A DNA stretch of 64,000 nucleotides, taken from NCBI GenBank assembly GCA_039029355.1, contig JBCCGI010000041.1:3661-67660 (forward strand), in the 5' to 3' direction. The notes beneath the pieces are model-generated. The model searched no databases and was not told the origin of the DNA. It was given only the letters and a program-made list of their open reading frames with translations. A program made the position numbers and the translations under genes. This DNA is from JBCCGI01 sp039029355. GTDB taxonomy: Bacteria > Planctomycetota > UBA1135 > GCA-002686595. Positions 33,401 through 40,564 of this stretch are shown piece by piece. Each line of letters starts with the position of its first letter. Positions within the stretch are counted from its first letter, which is position 1.

Positions 33401-34193
33401 CCGCGTCGCGCTCGGTGCGGATGGCGCGCTCGCGCTCCTCGAGCGCGGTGAGCTCCTCGCGCAGGGCCGCGAGCGCGCTGTTCAGCGAGCACACCTGGTG
33501 CCGCGCCAGCCGCTCGCCCTCGACGCGCCAGGCGTCGCGCGCCTCGACGAAGCGGCGCGCCTTGCCGGCCTGGATCTTGAGCGAGCGCGAGCGCTTCTCG
33601 AGCTCGCCGACCACGTCCTCGAGCCGCACGAGGTCGGCCTGCACGCGCTTCAGGCGGCTCTCGGCCTCCTTGCGTCGCTGGCGGTAGCGGCTGATGCCGG
33701 CCGCCTCCTCGAAGATCGAGCGCCGGTCGACCGGGTTGGCCGACAGCACCGCGTCGATGCGGCCCTGCTCGAGCACCGAGTAGCCGCGGCTGCCCAGGCC
33801 GGTGTCGAACAGCATCTCGCGCACGTCCTTGAGGCGCACCTTGATGCCGTCGATCAGATACTCGCCCTCACCGCCCTTGAACACGCGCCGGGTCACGCTG
33901 ACCTCTGAGCCACGGTCCTCGATGACGCCGGCCTCGTTGTCCAGGACCATCGTCACCTCGGCCACCGCGAGCGCCGGGCGCGACACCGAGCCCTTGAAGA
34001 TGACGTCGGCCATCTCGTCACCACGCATCGACGTCGGCCGCGTCTCCCCGAGCACCCAGCGGACGGCGTCGACCACGTTGCTCTTGCCGCAGCCGTTGGG
34101 GCCGACGATGCCGTTGAGCGAGCTCTCGAAGTCCAGCACCGTGCGGTCGGCGAAGGACTTGAAGCCGAACAGTTCCAGTCGTTTAAGACGCAT
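30423..34193 (-). CDS. smc: chromosome partition/condensation protein SMC
   Basis: Cytoplasmic ATPase that organises and helps segregate the chromosome, 1256 aa. The N-terminal ABC half-domain has Walker A GPNGCGKSN at 31-39; long Glu/Arg-rich coiled coils run from about 165-500 and 670-1010; the hinge lies near 515-650 (GNLRGLLADH, VLGARSQALVLED, VGGHREVAQG); the C-terminal half has the ABC signature LSGGQRTMTALALL and Walker B PFCVLDEVDAALDD. The signature reads LSGGQ instead of the more usual LSGGEK of SMC. A Pro/Ala/Glu-rich tail of about 70 residues follows the conserved end. It begins 3 bases after the NrdD-like gene, in the same leftward unit. Confidence 0.98.
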   Translation of the reverse strand: MRLKRLELFGFKSFADRTVLDFESSLNGIVGPNGCGKSNVVDAVRWVLGETRPTSMRGDEMADVIFKGSVSRPALAVAEVTMVLDNEAGVIEDRGSEVSVTRRVFKGGEGEYLIDGIKVRLKDVREMLFDTGLGSRGYSVLEQGRIDAVLSANPVDRRSIFEEAAGISRYRQRRKEAESRLKRVQADLVRLEDVVGELEKRSRSLKIQAGKARRFVEARDAWRVEGERLARHQVCSLNSALAALREELTALEERERAIRTERDAAEADVVAREGEQEALSAEVERLGTESSELAGDVRALDERVTQLSARIGAWEASAVEEAERAEGLEGRLEERRAERTSVAEALTELEGEAARAQERVAAEEERSRDLQQRYTEARRESEERGERVLELLHERTSARNAVEHHTQALEPLELRFQRAHTRCEEATASLAVAGEAQSAAETAVRAAEGALSVGEAHRADFEREADELEREVTRLDAERGQLELERTRLHSRAESLLDRERELEGLDAGARAVVEGFDAEDGPRLAGNLRGLLADHLRTSSEHARALDSVLGARSQALVLEDRGDAGRVLDWLKERQGGQVSLALPEGLAAFAFAAHGPRPTPPGLLEIDGVAGPLRAAVEPTQGFEDLCDLLLDGVYVVRDVAVGLDLLERYPRMRFVTEAGDLIEAFGVVGGHREVAQGPVGRRSHAADLEARVAEADAEIETLTSALEGVALQREEKRRELHELLEELATQRQALAEAKSAGEAARARAADLAEAAELFRREEEGIRQERTRLGTELEQAKERLTVAESTFDEENGALERAEGLRRELEGQREELARVESQARVEATRVAEKLESTRGRLADLGRAIEELALEVERARRLSEEHRASAESGREESEGLGERRVDLLARRGEVEESLEESRERERNGRAQIEELRKRTEAVSRELEGLLGESGERRLEEQKRALAREEIVRRAEEDFELGAEELVRDFEPEEELTQDEPLATLAEEVGDLRAQMEKLGPVNLEAVSELEEVSERLDFLTSQRDDLIQGRRNLEGTIKTINQESERLFLEAFHEIRGHFQTIFRQLFGGGRADVELAADAPVLEAGIEITARPPGRETLPISLLSGGQRTMTALALLFAVFRSRPSPFCVLDEVDAALDDANISRFLGLIESFKSETQFVVVTHNKGSMSACDRLYGVTMAVRGVSNVVSVELSDVDEFVPEATGSVAAAAAAPEAGAVAEEPIVELVPPAPPAGGDEAPGDPESVADGETVSLS

Positions 34194-34196
34194 GTA

Positions 34197-36422
34197 TCAG
34201 GCGGATTCCTGGGCGAAGGGCGCCCCGGAGGACGCTCGCCGTGGGGAGGGAAACAGGAGATCGTCCGCGCCCGCGCGGCGCGCGCGGACGAGGTCGTGGA
34301 AGCGGCGCCAGGCGGCCAGGTGCGGCCGCGGCGACTCGGGGTCGACGGTCGAGAGCGAAGCCACGCCGCGCGCCAGCGGCAGCGCGCCGACGACGAGCGT
34401 CTTCAGCAGCTCGGCCTCGGCCTGGCCCGGCAGGAGGCCGCGCACCGGCGCGAGGGCATAGCCCTCGGCATAGGCGCCGCCGGGCGCAGAGCCGCCCTCG
34501 CGCCGCAGCTCGGCGTCGGCGAAGAGCCAGCGCTGGCCGCCGTCGGCCAGGCGCTCGCGCGAGTCGAGCCAGGCGAGGCGCACGCGGGCGCCGTCGCCGA
34601 AGAACGGCGTGGTGATCACGCGCGGCGACCCGGGCGCCTGGAAGCGGCGGCCCGCCTCGGCGATCACGCCGAGGATGCGCGCGCCGCGCTCGGGGTCGAC
34701 CGTGCCGTCGCCCAGCACGCGCAGTGCCTCGCGCAGGCCGACCGGCGCGAGCGCGAACGACGGGCGCGCCGCCAGCCGCGGCGGGAGGAAGCTCGGCAGC
34801 GCGCTCTGGAAGGCGTGCAGCGAGGAGCCGATCTCGACCGCGCAGCGCACGAGGTCGACCAGCGACGAGAGGAAGACCTCCTCGCGCCACGGACCGGCGC
34901 GGCGCGCGAGCCGCGGCAGGTTGAGCGCCACCGCCCCCGACGCCGCGAGCGCGCCGCGCTCCTTGCGCAGGCGCTGGCAGCCGGGGCCGGCCAGGGAGCG
35001 GCCCTCGTCGCCGAAGGTCGGCAGGAGCCGGCCGCGGGCGAGGAGCCGCTCGAGCGCGTCGTCCCGGCCGCTGCCGGTCAGCGCGTCGAGCTCGTCGCCC
35101 GCGAGATAGAGGGTCGGCGCGAAGGGGTCCGCGGCGAGCGTGTCGAGCGCCTCGACCAGCCGCGCCGCGAGGGCCGCGTGCCGCGGTCCCGGCGAGGCCA
35201 GTCCGACGGCGCAACCCGAGGCGCGCGAGATCGCGCCGAGCGCCGCCAGGAAGCCGGGCAGCTGCGCTGCGCCGCGGTCGCGCGACGAGCGCAGGAGCGG
35301 AGCGAACAGCGCGCCGGGCTGCTCGAGCACCACCGAGCGCCCCACGCCGCGCGCCAGGTCGCCGACGGCGCCGAGCACGCGGAAGGGCGCGTCGGGACCG
35401 GGCTCGCCTTCGAGCAGCAGCTCGACCGGCAGCGACACGGCCAGCGGCCGGTGCGGGCGCTCGAGGTCGACCACGTCGAGGTCGCCGGCGCGGTGCAGCT
35501 CGACCGAGCCCGGCGCCAGCACGTCGTCGGCGGCGTAGCGCGCGAGCACCTCGCCCTCGACGCGGGCCACCGAAGCGCGTGCCGCCGCGAGGGCCTCGGG
35601 CTGGCGGTCGGCCAGGTCGCTGGCCTCCCACGGCCGCCGCGCGGGCTCGCGCAGCATGCGCCGCAGGTCGTGGCGCGGGACGCCCACCGGAGCCTGGCGC
35701 AGGAGCGCCGCGTCGAGCCCGAGCTCGACCAGCTCGCCGGAGACGAGCTCGCGCACCAGACCGCTGGTCACCGTGCGCAGGCCGGAGTGCAGCACGCGGC
35801 GCTCGACCCGCGCCGCGACCTCCTGGGCGGTGTCGCGCGGCAGCTCGGCTTCCTCCATGAGCGCGGCGACGACGCGCCCCTTCTCCCACGGCGTGGTGCC
35901 GGCGGTCTCGCGCACGCGCACGCGCAGCGCGCGGTCGGCCCCAACCCCGGCCCCGGCCGCCGCGGCGTCGGAGGAGGCGGCCTCGCCGACCCGGTCGGCC
36001 GCCAGGGCCGAACGCGCCCGCGAGCGCCGGTCGCGGTAAAGGATGTACGCCTTGGCCACCGCCGCGCGGCCCAGCTCGACCAGCGCGCGCTCGACCAGGT
36101 CCTGGATCTCCTCGATGCCGGGGACGACGTCGAGCACGCGCGGAGCGCCGTCCTCGGGTCCGCCGGCGCCCGCGGGCCCTCCGGCTCCCAGCGCGTCGCC
36201 GTGGGCCGCGGCCCCGCGGTCGAGCAGGGCCAGCTCGACCACGTCCGCCACCTCGCCGGCGAAGGTGGGGTCGGGCTCCCCCACCGCTTCGAGCGCGGCT
36301 CGCACCGCGTGCTCGACCTTGCGCTTGTCGTAGGGCACCTCGCGGCCGTCGCGCTTGCGCACGCGCGCCAGGCGGACACGGGGGGCGCGCGGGCTGCGGC
36401 CTCGGGATCCGCGGGCGCTCAC
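34197..36422 (-). CDS. double ATP-cone, NrdD-like protein lacking the glycyl-radical end
   Basis: 741 aa from a GTG that overlaps the nrdR stop by four bases (GTGA). Residues about 17-125 form an ATP-cone (VRKRDGREVPYDKRKVEHAVRAAL, split by a Gly/Ala loop, then GIEEIQDLVERALVE and KAYILYRDRR). A second ATP-cone-like repeat spans about 155-245. The rest has NrdD landmarks: a helix ending in GDLDVVDLE (NrdD GDIHIHDL), GCQRLR near the expected active-site Cys, and SGAVALNLPRLARRAG (NrdD G-x-V-x-x-NLPR-x-A). The C-terminal glycyl-radical motif (RVCGY-type) and zinc site are absent, and the protein ends in an Arg/Ala-rich tail. It is therefore unlikely to be an active anaerobic reductase as it stands. 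A dATP-sensing regulatory role is inference. Confidence 0.8.
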   Translation of the reverse strand: MSARGSRGRSPRAPRVRLARVRKRDGREVPYDKRKVEHAVRAALEAVGEPDPTFAGEVADVVELALLDRGAAAHGDALGAGGPAGAGGPEDGAPRVLDVVPGIEEIQDLVERALVELGRAAVAKAYILYRDRRSRARSALAADRVGEAASSDAAAAGAGVGADRALRVRVRETAGTTPWEKGRVVAALMEEAELPRDTAQEVAARVERRVLHSGLRTVTSGLVRELVSGELVELGLDAALLRQAPVGVPRHDLRRMLREPARRPWEASDLADRQPEALAAARASVARVEGEVLARYAADDVLAPGSVELHRAGDLDVVDLERPHRPLAVSLPVELLLEGEPGPDAPFRVLGAVGDLARGVGRSVVLEQPGALFAPLLRSSRDRGAAQLPGFLAALGAISRASGCAVGLASPGPRHAALAARLVEALDTLAADPFAPTLYLAGDELDALTGSGRDDALERLLARGRLLPTFGDEGRSLAGPGCQRLRKERGALAASGAVALNLPRLARRAGPWREEVFLSSLVDLVRCAVEIGSSLHAFQSALPSFLPPRLAARPSFALAPVGLREALRVLGDGTVDPERGARILGVIAEAGRRFQAPGSPRVITTPFFGDGARVRLAWLDSRERLADGGQRWLFADAELRREGGSAPGGAYAEGYALAPVRGLLPGQAEAELLKTLVVGALPLARGVASLSTVDPESPRPHLAAWRRFHDLVRARRAGADDLLFPSPRRASSGAPFAQESA

Positions 36423-36895
36423 GACGGCTCGCGTCCCCCGCCGCGGCCTTCCAGGATGGGCTTCAGCTCGTCGAGGAACTGGGCGACGTCCTTGAACTCG
36501 CGGTAGACGCTGGCGAAGCGCACGTAGGCCACCTGGTTGAGCCGCCGCAGCTCTTCCATCACGAGCGAGCCGATGACCGCCGAGGGCACCTCGCGGTCGT
36601 ATTCCTCCTGGCAACGGGCCTCGACCCGCATCGTGGCCTCCTCGAGGTCCTCCAGCGGCACCTGCAGCTTCTCGCAGGCGCGCACCATGCCGGCCAGGAC
36701 GCGCTCGCGCTCGAAGCGCACGCGCTCGCCGTTCTTCTTCACCACGCGGAGCGGAGTGGTCTCGATCCGCTCGTAGGTCGTGTAGCGCAGGAAGCACTCC
36801 AGGCACTCCCGGCGGCGCCGGATGACACCGCCGTCCGCGGACGAGCGCGAGTCGACCACCCGGTCGTTGTCAGCCTTGCAGCGGGGGCACCTCAT
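36419..36895 (-). CDS. nrdR: transcriptional repressor NrdR
   Basis: 158 aa repressor of ribonucleotide-reductase genes that senses ATP/dATP. The zinc ribbon is complete (C3, C6, C31, C34: CPRC and CLEC) and is followed by the R-R-x-E-C basic segment and an ATP-cone (VVKKNGERVRFERERVLAGM, split before the remainder). Length is normal. I used the ATG that gives MRCPRC; a longer upstream reading adds 13 unrelated residues across the operator. It overlaps the next gene, the NrdD-like protein, by four bases. A good NrdR-box lies 38-53 bases upstream of the start, so autoregulation is expected. Confidence 0.97.
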   Translation of the reverse strand: MRCPRCKADNDRVVDSRSSADGGVIRRRRECLECFLRYTTYERIETTPLRVVKKNGERVRFERERVLAGMVRACEKLQVPLEDLEEATMRVEARCQEEYDREVPSAVIGSLVMEELRRLNQVAYVRFASVYREFKDVAQFLDELKPILEGRGGGREPS

Positions 36896-36924
36896 AGCGA
36901 TTCGGTAAAGCCGGCCAGGGCGCC

Positions 36925-36953
36925 AAAGTCCCACTCAACATGTTGTGTGTCAA
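36925..36953 (-). promoter_or_regulatory. candidate promoter of nrdR
   Basis: On the minus strand a perfect -35 hexamer TTGACA occupies 36953-36948. A 17-base spacer, mostly made of the NrdR-box palindrome, separates it from a weak -10 (GACTTT) at 36930-36925. The position, 30 bases before the start codon, fits nrdR. Confidence 0.5.
36933..36948 (-). promoter_or_regulatory. NrdR-box (operator 1)
   Basis: Minus-strand sequence ACACAACATGTTGAGT matches the published NrdR-box consensus acaCwAtATaTwGtgt at 13 of 16 positions and has the dyad core CAACATGTTG. It begins at the last base of the -35 element, so bound NrdR would block RNA polymerase. Confidence 0.75.
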
Positions 36954-36973
36954 CGCGGAGCGAACTTTTCGCT

Positions 36974-36989
36974 ACGCCACATCTGGCGT
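36974..36989 (-). promoter_or_regulatory. second palindrome, candidate NrdR-box (operator 2)
   Basis: Perfect 6-bp arms ACGCCA/TGGCGT around a 4-base centre. It matches the NrdR-box consensus at only about 10 of 16 positions, but its centre lies 41 bp from that of operator 1, close to four helical turns, as expected for cooperative paired NrdR sites. Confidence 0.45.
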
Positions 36990-37025
36990 GGCGACCGCGG
37001 TTCTCCCGGCCCGGCGCTTCGTATC

Positions 37026-38372
37026 CTACTTCCCGAGGCAGAAGCGCGCGAAGATCCGATCCAGAAGGTCTTCGGGGGTCGTGCGGCCCTCGATGCCGTC
37101 GAGCGCGTCGGTCGCGGCGCGCAGCGCGTCGGCCGCCAGATCGAGCGGCGCCTCGGCGGCGAGCAGGTCGAGCGCCCGGCCCAGCTCCTCGGACGCCGCC
37201 TGGAGCGCCCGGCGGTGGCGCGCCGAGAGCTCGCGCGCCAACCCGGCGGCCCCCCCGCCGGAGACTGGCCCCGCGCCGCGGGCGCCGAGGCCGAGGCGCT
37301 CGGCGACGCTCTCCGCCAACCGTCCCAGCCCCGCGCCGGCTCCGGCGGCGACCGCGAGCGCTCCGGAAGGGGCCGGCCGGGCTCCGGGGCGGTCGGTTTG
37401 GCTCCAGACCAGCAGGCTCGCCGGCGGTGCCGCCAGCGGGAGCTCGGGCCCCTCAGGCCCGGCCGCGTCGACGACGTGGAGCCAGAGGTCCGCCGCCCGC
37501 CGCTCGCGCTCGGCCAGCTGCTGGGCCGCCCGGTCGGCCGCCCCCGCGCCGGGCTCGAGGCCCGGGGCGTCGAGCAGCAGCACTTCGCCTCCCGCGAGCG
37601 CCCACAGGCCCTGGACCCCGTCGCGGGTCGAGCCCGCGGCGTCGCTCACCAGCGCCGCTCCGCCGGGGACCAGCGCGTTGAAGAGCGTGCTCTTGCCCGC
37701 GTTCGGAGCCCCGACCAGCGCCACCCGCGGCAGCGCGCTCGGCGGCTGGCGGCGCACCTCCCAGGCCAGGGCGCGGGCCAGCCCGGCGCGCAGGTCCTCG
37801 GCGCGGGCCACCAGGTCCGCGCCGGGCACGTGCCCGGTGTCGGACTCGTCGAAGTCCAGGCTGGCCTCGGTGAGCGCGCGCAGCTCCTCCAGCCCATCGC
37901 GCAGAGCGGCGAGACGTTCGGTCAGGCCGCCTTCGAGGAGCGTCAGCGCCGCGCGCCGGTCGGCCGCTCCGCCGGCCTCGATCAGCTGCAGCACGCCCTC
38001 TGCCTGGGTCAGGTCCAGCCGGCCGCTGAGGAAGGCGCGGCGGGTGAACTCGCCCGGGGCCGCGGGCGTGCAGCCGAGCGCGAGCAGGCGCTCGAAGGCA
38101 GCCGCGAGCAGCGGCGCAGCGCCGGGCAGGTGCAGCTCGGCCACGTCCTCGCGCGTGTACGAGGCCGGGCCCGGCATCCACAGCAGGAGGCACGGCTGCG
38201 TGCCGCGGCCGTCGTGGAAGCGCGCCGTGCACGCGGCGCGCCCCGCCGGCGGCAGCGCGGCGTCGTCGAGCGCCGCGCGCACGACCGCCGCGGCGTCGGG
38301 GCCCGAGATGCGGATCACCCCGCGCCGGCCCGCGCCGGGAGGCGAGGACACGGCCGCGATGGTGGTCGCCAT
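37026..38372 (-). CDS. mnmE: tRNA modification GTPase MnmE (TrmE)
   Basis: With MnmG this GTPase makes cmnm5U34 in tRNA wobble positions. 448 aa: N-terminal folate-binding domain (PPGAGRRGVIRISGP; PGEFTRRAFLSGRLDLTQAE), helical region, G domain inserted at about 215-345 and the conserved C-terminus CLGK. G1 is GAPNAGKST at 221-229 and the TRD of the K-loop is at 249-251. Two deviations: G3 is DAPG (family DTAG) and G4 is SQTD at 324-327 instead of NKxD, which normally fixes guanine specificity. The G domain is also short between G4 and the C-terminal helices. The start ATG is 10 bases from the edge of a hairpin repeat and has no Shine-Dalgarno. yidC-mnmE order is ancestral. Confidence 0.96.
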   Translation of the reverse strand: MATTIAAVSSPPGAGRRGVIRISGPDAAAVVRAALDDAALPPAGRAACTARFHDGRGTQPCLLLWMPGPASYTREDVAELHLPGAAPLLAAAFERLLALGCTPAAPGEFTRRAFLSGRLDLTQAEGVLQLIEAGGAADRRAALTLLEGGLTERLAALRDGLEELRALTEASLDFDESDTGHVPGADLVARAEDLRAGLARALAWEVRRQPPSALPRVALVGAPNAGKSTLFNALVPGGAALVSDAAGSTRDGVQGLWALAGGEVLLLDAPGLEPGAGAADRAAQQLAERERRAADLWLHVVDAAGPEGPELPLAAPPASLLVWSQTDRPGARPAPSGALAVAAGAGAGLGRLAESVAERLGLGARGAGPVSGGGAAGLARELSARHRRALQAASEELGRALDLLAAEAPLDLAADALRAATDALDGIEGRTTPEDLLDRIFARFCLGK

Positions 38373-38382
38373 GAGGAGCGCC

Positions 38383-38549
38383 CTAGCCGTCCGTTGAAGG
38401 AGCTCCGGCCCTCAGGAGGCCGTACGAAGTCGTCGTGGCAAGGCGCGCCGACGACGCGTATCCACCGCGAGACTCGCGGGAGGTGCAACGCCGCCACGGC
38501 GGATTCGGGCGATCTTCTGAGGGCCGGAGCTTCTTCAACGGGCTGCTAG
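38383..38549 (-). repeat. 167-bp hairpin repeat, copy 1
   Basis: Bounded by CTAG at both ends, with imperfect terminal inverted repeats of roughly 38 bp (the outer CTAGC-GTCCGTTGAAG arm pairs with CTTCAACGGGCTGCTAG), and smaller GC-rich stems inside. It is about 90% identical over its full length to copy 2 at 50342-50508, in the same orientation. It fills nearly the whole yidC-mnmE gap: its right-hand CTAG supplies the yidC stop codon and its left edge is 10 bases before the mnmE start. No protein is encoded. Confidence 0.9.
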
Positions 38550-40531
38550 AGCCGGCGGTTCTTCTTCTTGTCGCGCTTGCCGCCGTCGCCGCGCGGGCGC
38601 GGCGGCTGGCCGGACTGGCGGCGCTTCAGCTCCTCGCGCTGGCGCTCCGCGAACTCTTCCATCATGCCGGTGAAGGGGCCGCAGCCGCGCTTCTCCTTGC
38701 GCTCGGCCTCGGTGTCGTCGATAGGCCAGAGCTTCTTGATCACGCGCTGCTCGATGATGCCGAGGCCCGACTGCGTGATCATGTAGAGCGAGAGGCCCGC
38801 GGCGTACGAGTAGAGGAACACGCCCATCACCACGGGCATGAACATCATCATCTTCTGCATGCGCGCGGCCTGCTCGTCGCTCGGCTTCGGCATGCCCATC
38901 TGCTGCACCACCCACAGGACGACCATCAGGATCGGCAGCAGGTTGAAGTACTGGATCTCGCCGATGAGCGGCAGCGGCAGGTTGATCTCGAACAGCCGGT
39001 CGGGCCGCGACAGGTCGTCGATCCAGAGCGCGAACGGAGCCTGGCGCAGCTCGAAGGCGGTGCGCAGCGCGCTGAAGAGGCCGAAGAAGATCGGGATCTG
39101 GAGGAAGATCGGCATGCACCCGCCGAGCGGCGGGAAGGCGCCCTCTTCCTGCATGATGCGCGCCTGCTCTTCGCGCTGCTTCTGGAGGTTGCCCTCGTAC
39201 TTCTTCTTCGCCTCGTCGATGCGGGGCTGGACGCGCTTCATCTTCGTCTGATAGCGCGCCATCGCGGTCTGCGAGCGGCGGTTCAGCGGGAACAGGAGCG
39301 CGCGCACGCAGATCGTCAGCACGATGATCGCGACGCCCCAGTTGCCGAAGACGCCGTGGAAGAAGCGCAGCATCACCAGCAGCCCGTGCCCGATCTGCGG
39401 CACCAGGCAGAGCGACCAGCCGGACAGGTCGGTATCGGGGATCAGCGCGAGCGCCGGCCCCTCTTCGCCGAGCCGCGCCGCGTCCTTCGGGCCGGCGTAG
39501 ATCGCGTAGCGATACGTCGCCGTCTCGCCCGGCGCCGGCACGCGCAGCGAGAGGTTGACGTCGCAGATGACGTAGCGGTCGGCACCCGCCTCGTCGCCGG
39601 GGTTCTCCTCGAGCCAGGCGAGGTCGCGCAGGCCGCGGTAGGACGCCGCCGACAGCGACGCGCGCCCGAGCTCGTCGGCGCCGCGCACCAGGAAGGCGAA
39701 GTACTTGTTGTGCACGCCGGCGACGGTGAGCGCGCCGGTCACGTCGAGCGTGCCGGACTCGCCGCTGGCGGTGCGCGCCGACTCCCAGTCGTCGCCGTAC
39801 TCGTCGTCCTCGTAGCCGACGGCGATCGCGCGCGGCTCGTCGTAGAACTTGTCGCCCAGCTCGGGCGGCACGCAGCCGGCGGGCAGGAGCAGGAACTCGG
39901 CCTGGCGGCCGGCGCCCTCGCCGTTGTTCTCGATCGAGAGCTCCAGGTACAGACGGTAGGTCCCGGGCTCGCGCGTCAGCCGCTTGACGAAGACGATGCC
40001 CTGGCCGGGGCCGTAGCGCCACTCGACGCCGCGCTCGGTGCCGTCGGCGTCGCGCAGCACGGTCATCGTCCACAGCACGTCGCTCAGCCCCGCGGGCGCG
40101 AGGTCGGCGCTGGAGGGTTGGGTGGAGAGCAGCAGCGAGCCCAGCTCGCCCTCGGACGTGCGCCCGGGCTCCAGGAGCCGCGCCCAGTTCTCCGGATCGC
40201 GCTTCTCGTCGTCGGTCAGGCCGATCCGCTTGTAGTAGCTGCCGAGGTCGAGCGCGACGATGCGCGCGCCGCGGTTCGAGACCGTCAGGCGGTAGCGGCC
40301 GGGCTCGCCGTCGGCGCCGAGCAGCAGCACCTCGGTGCGCTCCTCGGCGTCGGCCAGGGCGGGCACGAGCGCCGGCGGCGCGGCGGGCTCCTCGGCAGCC
40401 AGCGGCTGCACCATGCCCTCGGCCGGGATCGGCTGCTCCTCGCGGGGTTGACGCGGCGGCGCGATGAAGACCACCCAGGCCATGTAGACCAGGGCGGATA
40501 GAAACAGGAATAGCGGTAGACGCTTCTCCAA
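38546..40531 (-). CDS. yidC: membrane protein insertase YidC
   Basis: Inserts and folds inner-membrane proteins. 661 aa: TM1 at about 7-24, a large periplasmic beta domain (about 60-390), then the five-helix core (GHGLLVMLRFFHGVFGNWG; GCMPIFLQIPIFFGLFSALR, LILLMVVLWVVQQMG-like segments; MFMPVVMGVFLYSYAAGLSLYM) and a Lys/Arg-rich C-terminal tail, as in Gram-negative YidC. The start is a TTG (codon 1 of MEKRLPLFLF, the classical opening), preceded by GGAG. The stop codon lies in the repeat that follows, which suggests the original 3' end was trimmed or replaced when the repeat arrived. rnpA and jag, usual neighbours, are missing. Confidence 0.97.
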   Translation of the reverse strand: MEKRLPLFLFLSALVYMAWVVFIAPPRQPREEQPIPAEGMVQPLAAEEPAAPPALVPALADAEERTEVLLLGADGEPGRYRLTVSNRGARIVALDLGSYYKRIGLTDDEKRDPENWARLLEPGRTSEGELGSLLLSTQPSSADLAPAGLSDVLWTMTVLRDADGTERGVEWRYGPGQGIVFVKRLTREPGTYRLYLELSIENNGEGAGRQAEFLLLPAGCVPPELGDKFYDEPRAIAVGYEDDEYGDDWESARTASGESGTLDVTGALTVAGVHNKYFAFLVRGADELGRASLSAASYRGLRDLAWLEENPGDEAGADRYVICDVNLSLRVPAPGETATYRYAIYAGPKDAARLGEEGPALALIPDTDLSGWSLCLVPQIGHGLLVMLRFFHGVFGNWGVAIIVLTICVRALLFPLNRRSQTAMARYQTKMKRVQPRIDEAKKKYEGNLQKQREEQARIMQEEGAFPPLGGCMPIFLQIPIFFGLFSALRTAFELRQAPFALWIDDLSRPDRLFEINLPLPLIGEIQYFNLLPILMVVLWVVQQMGMPKPSDEQAARMQKMMMFMPVVMGVFLYSYAAGLSLYMITQSGLGIIEQRVIKKLWPIDDTEAERKEKRGCGPFTGMMEEFAERQREELKRRQSGQPPRPRGDGGKRDKKKNRRL

Positions 40532-40564
40532 AGCTCCGAGAACGTTCCTACGCGCGCGGCGCGC

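Noticed and set aside
30159..33908. 1249-codon open frame on the plus strand opposite smc
   Set aside because: Leu/Ala/Arg-rich mirror of the SMC coiled coil; no real domain.
38315..38497. Open frames running through the 167-bp repeats
   Set aside because: All frames are open because of base composition and the two copies differ at non-synonymous sites; the signal is in the pairing, not in a protein.
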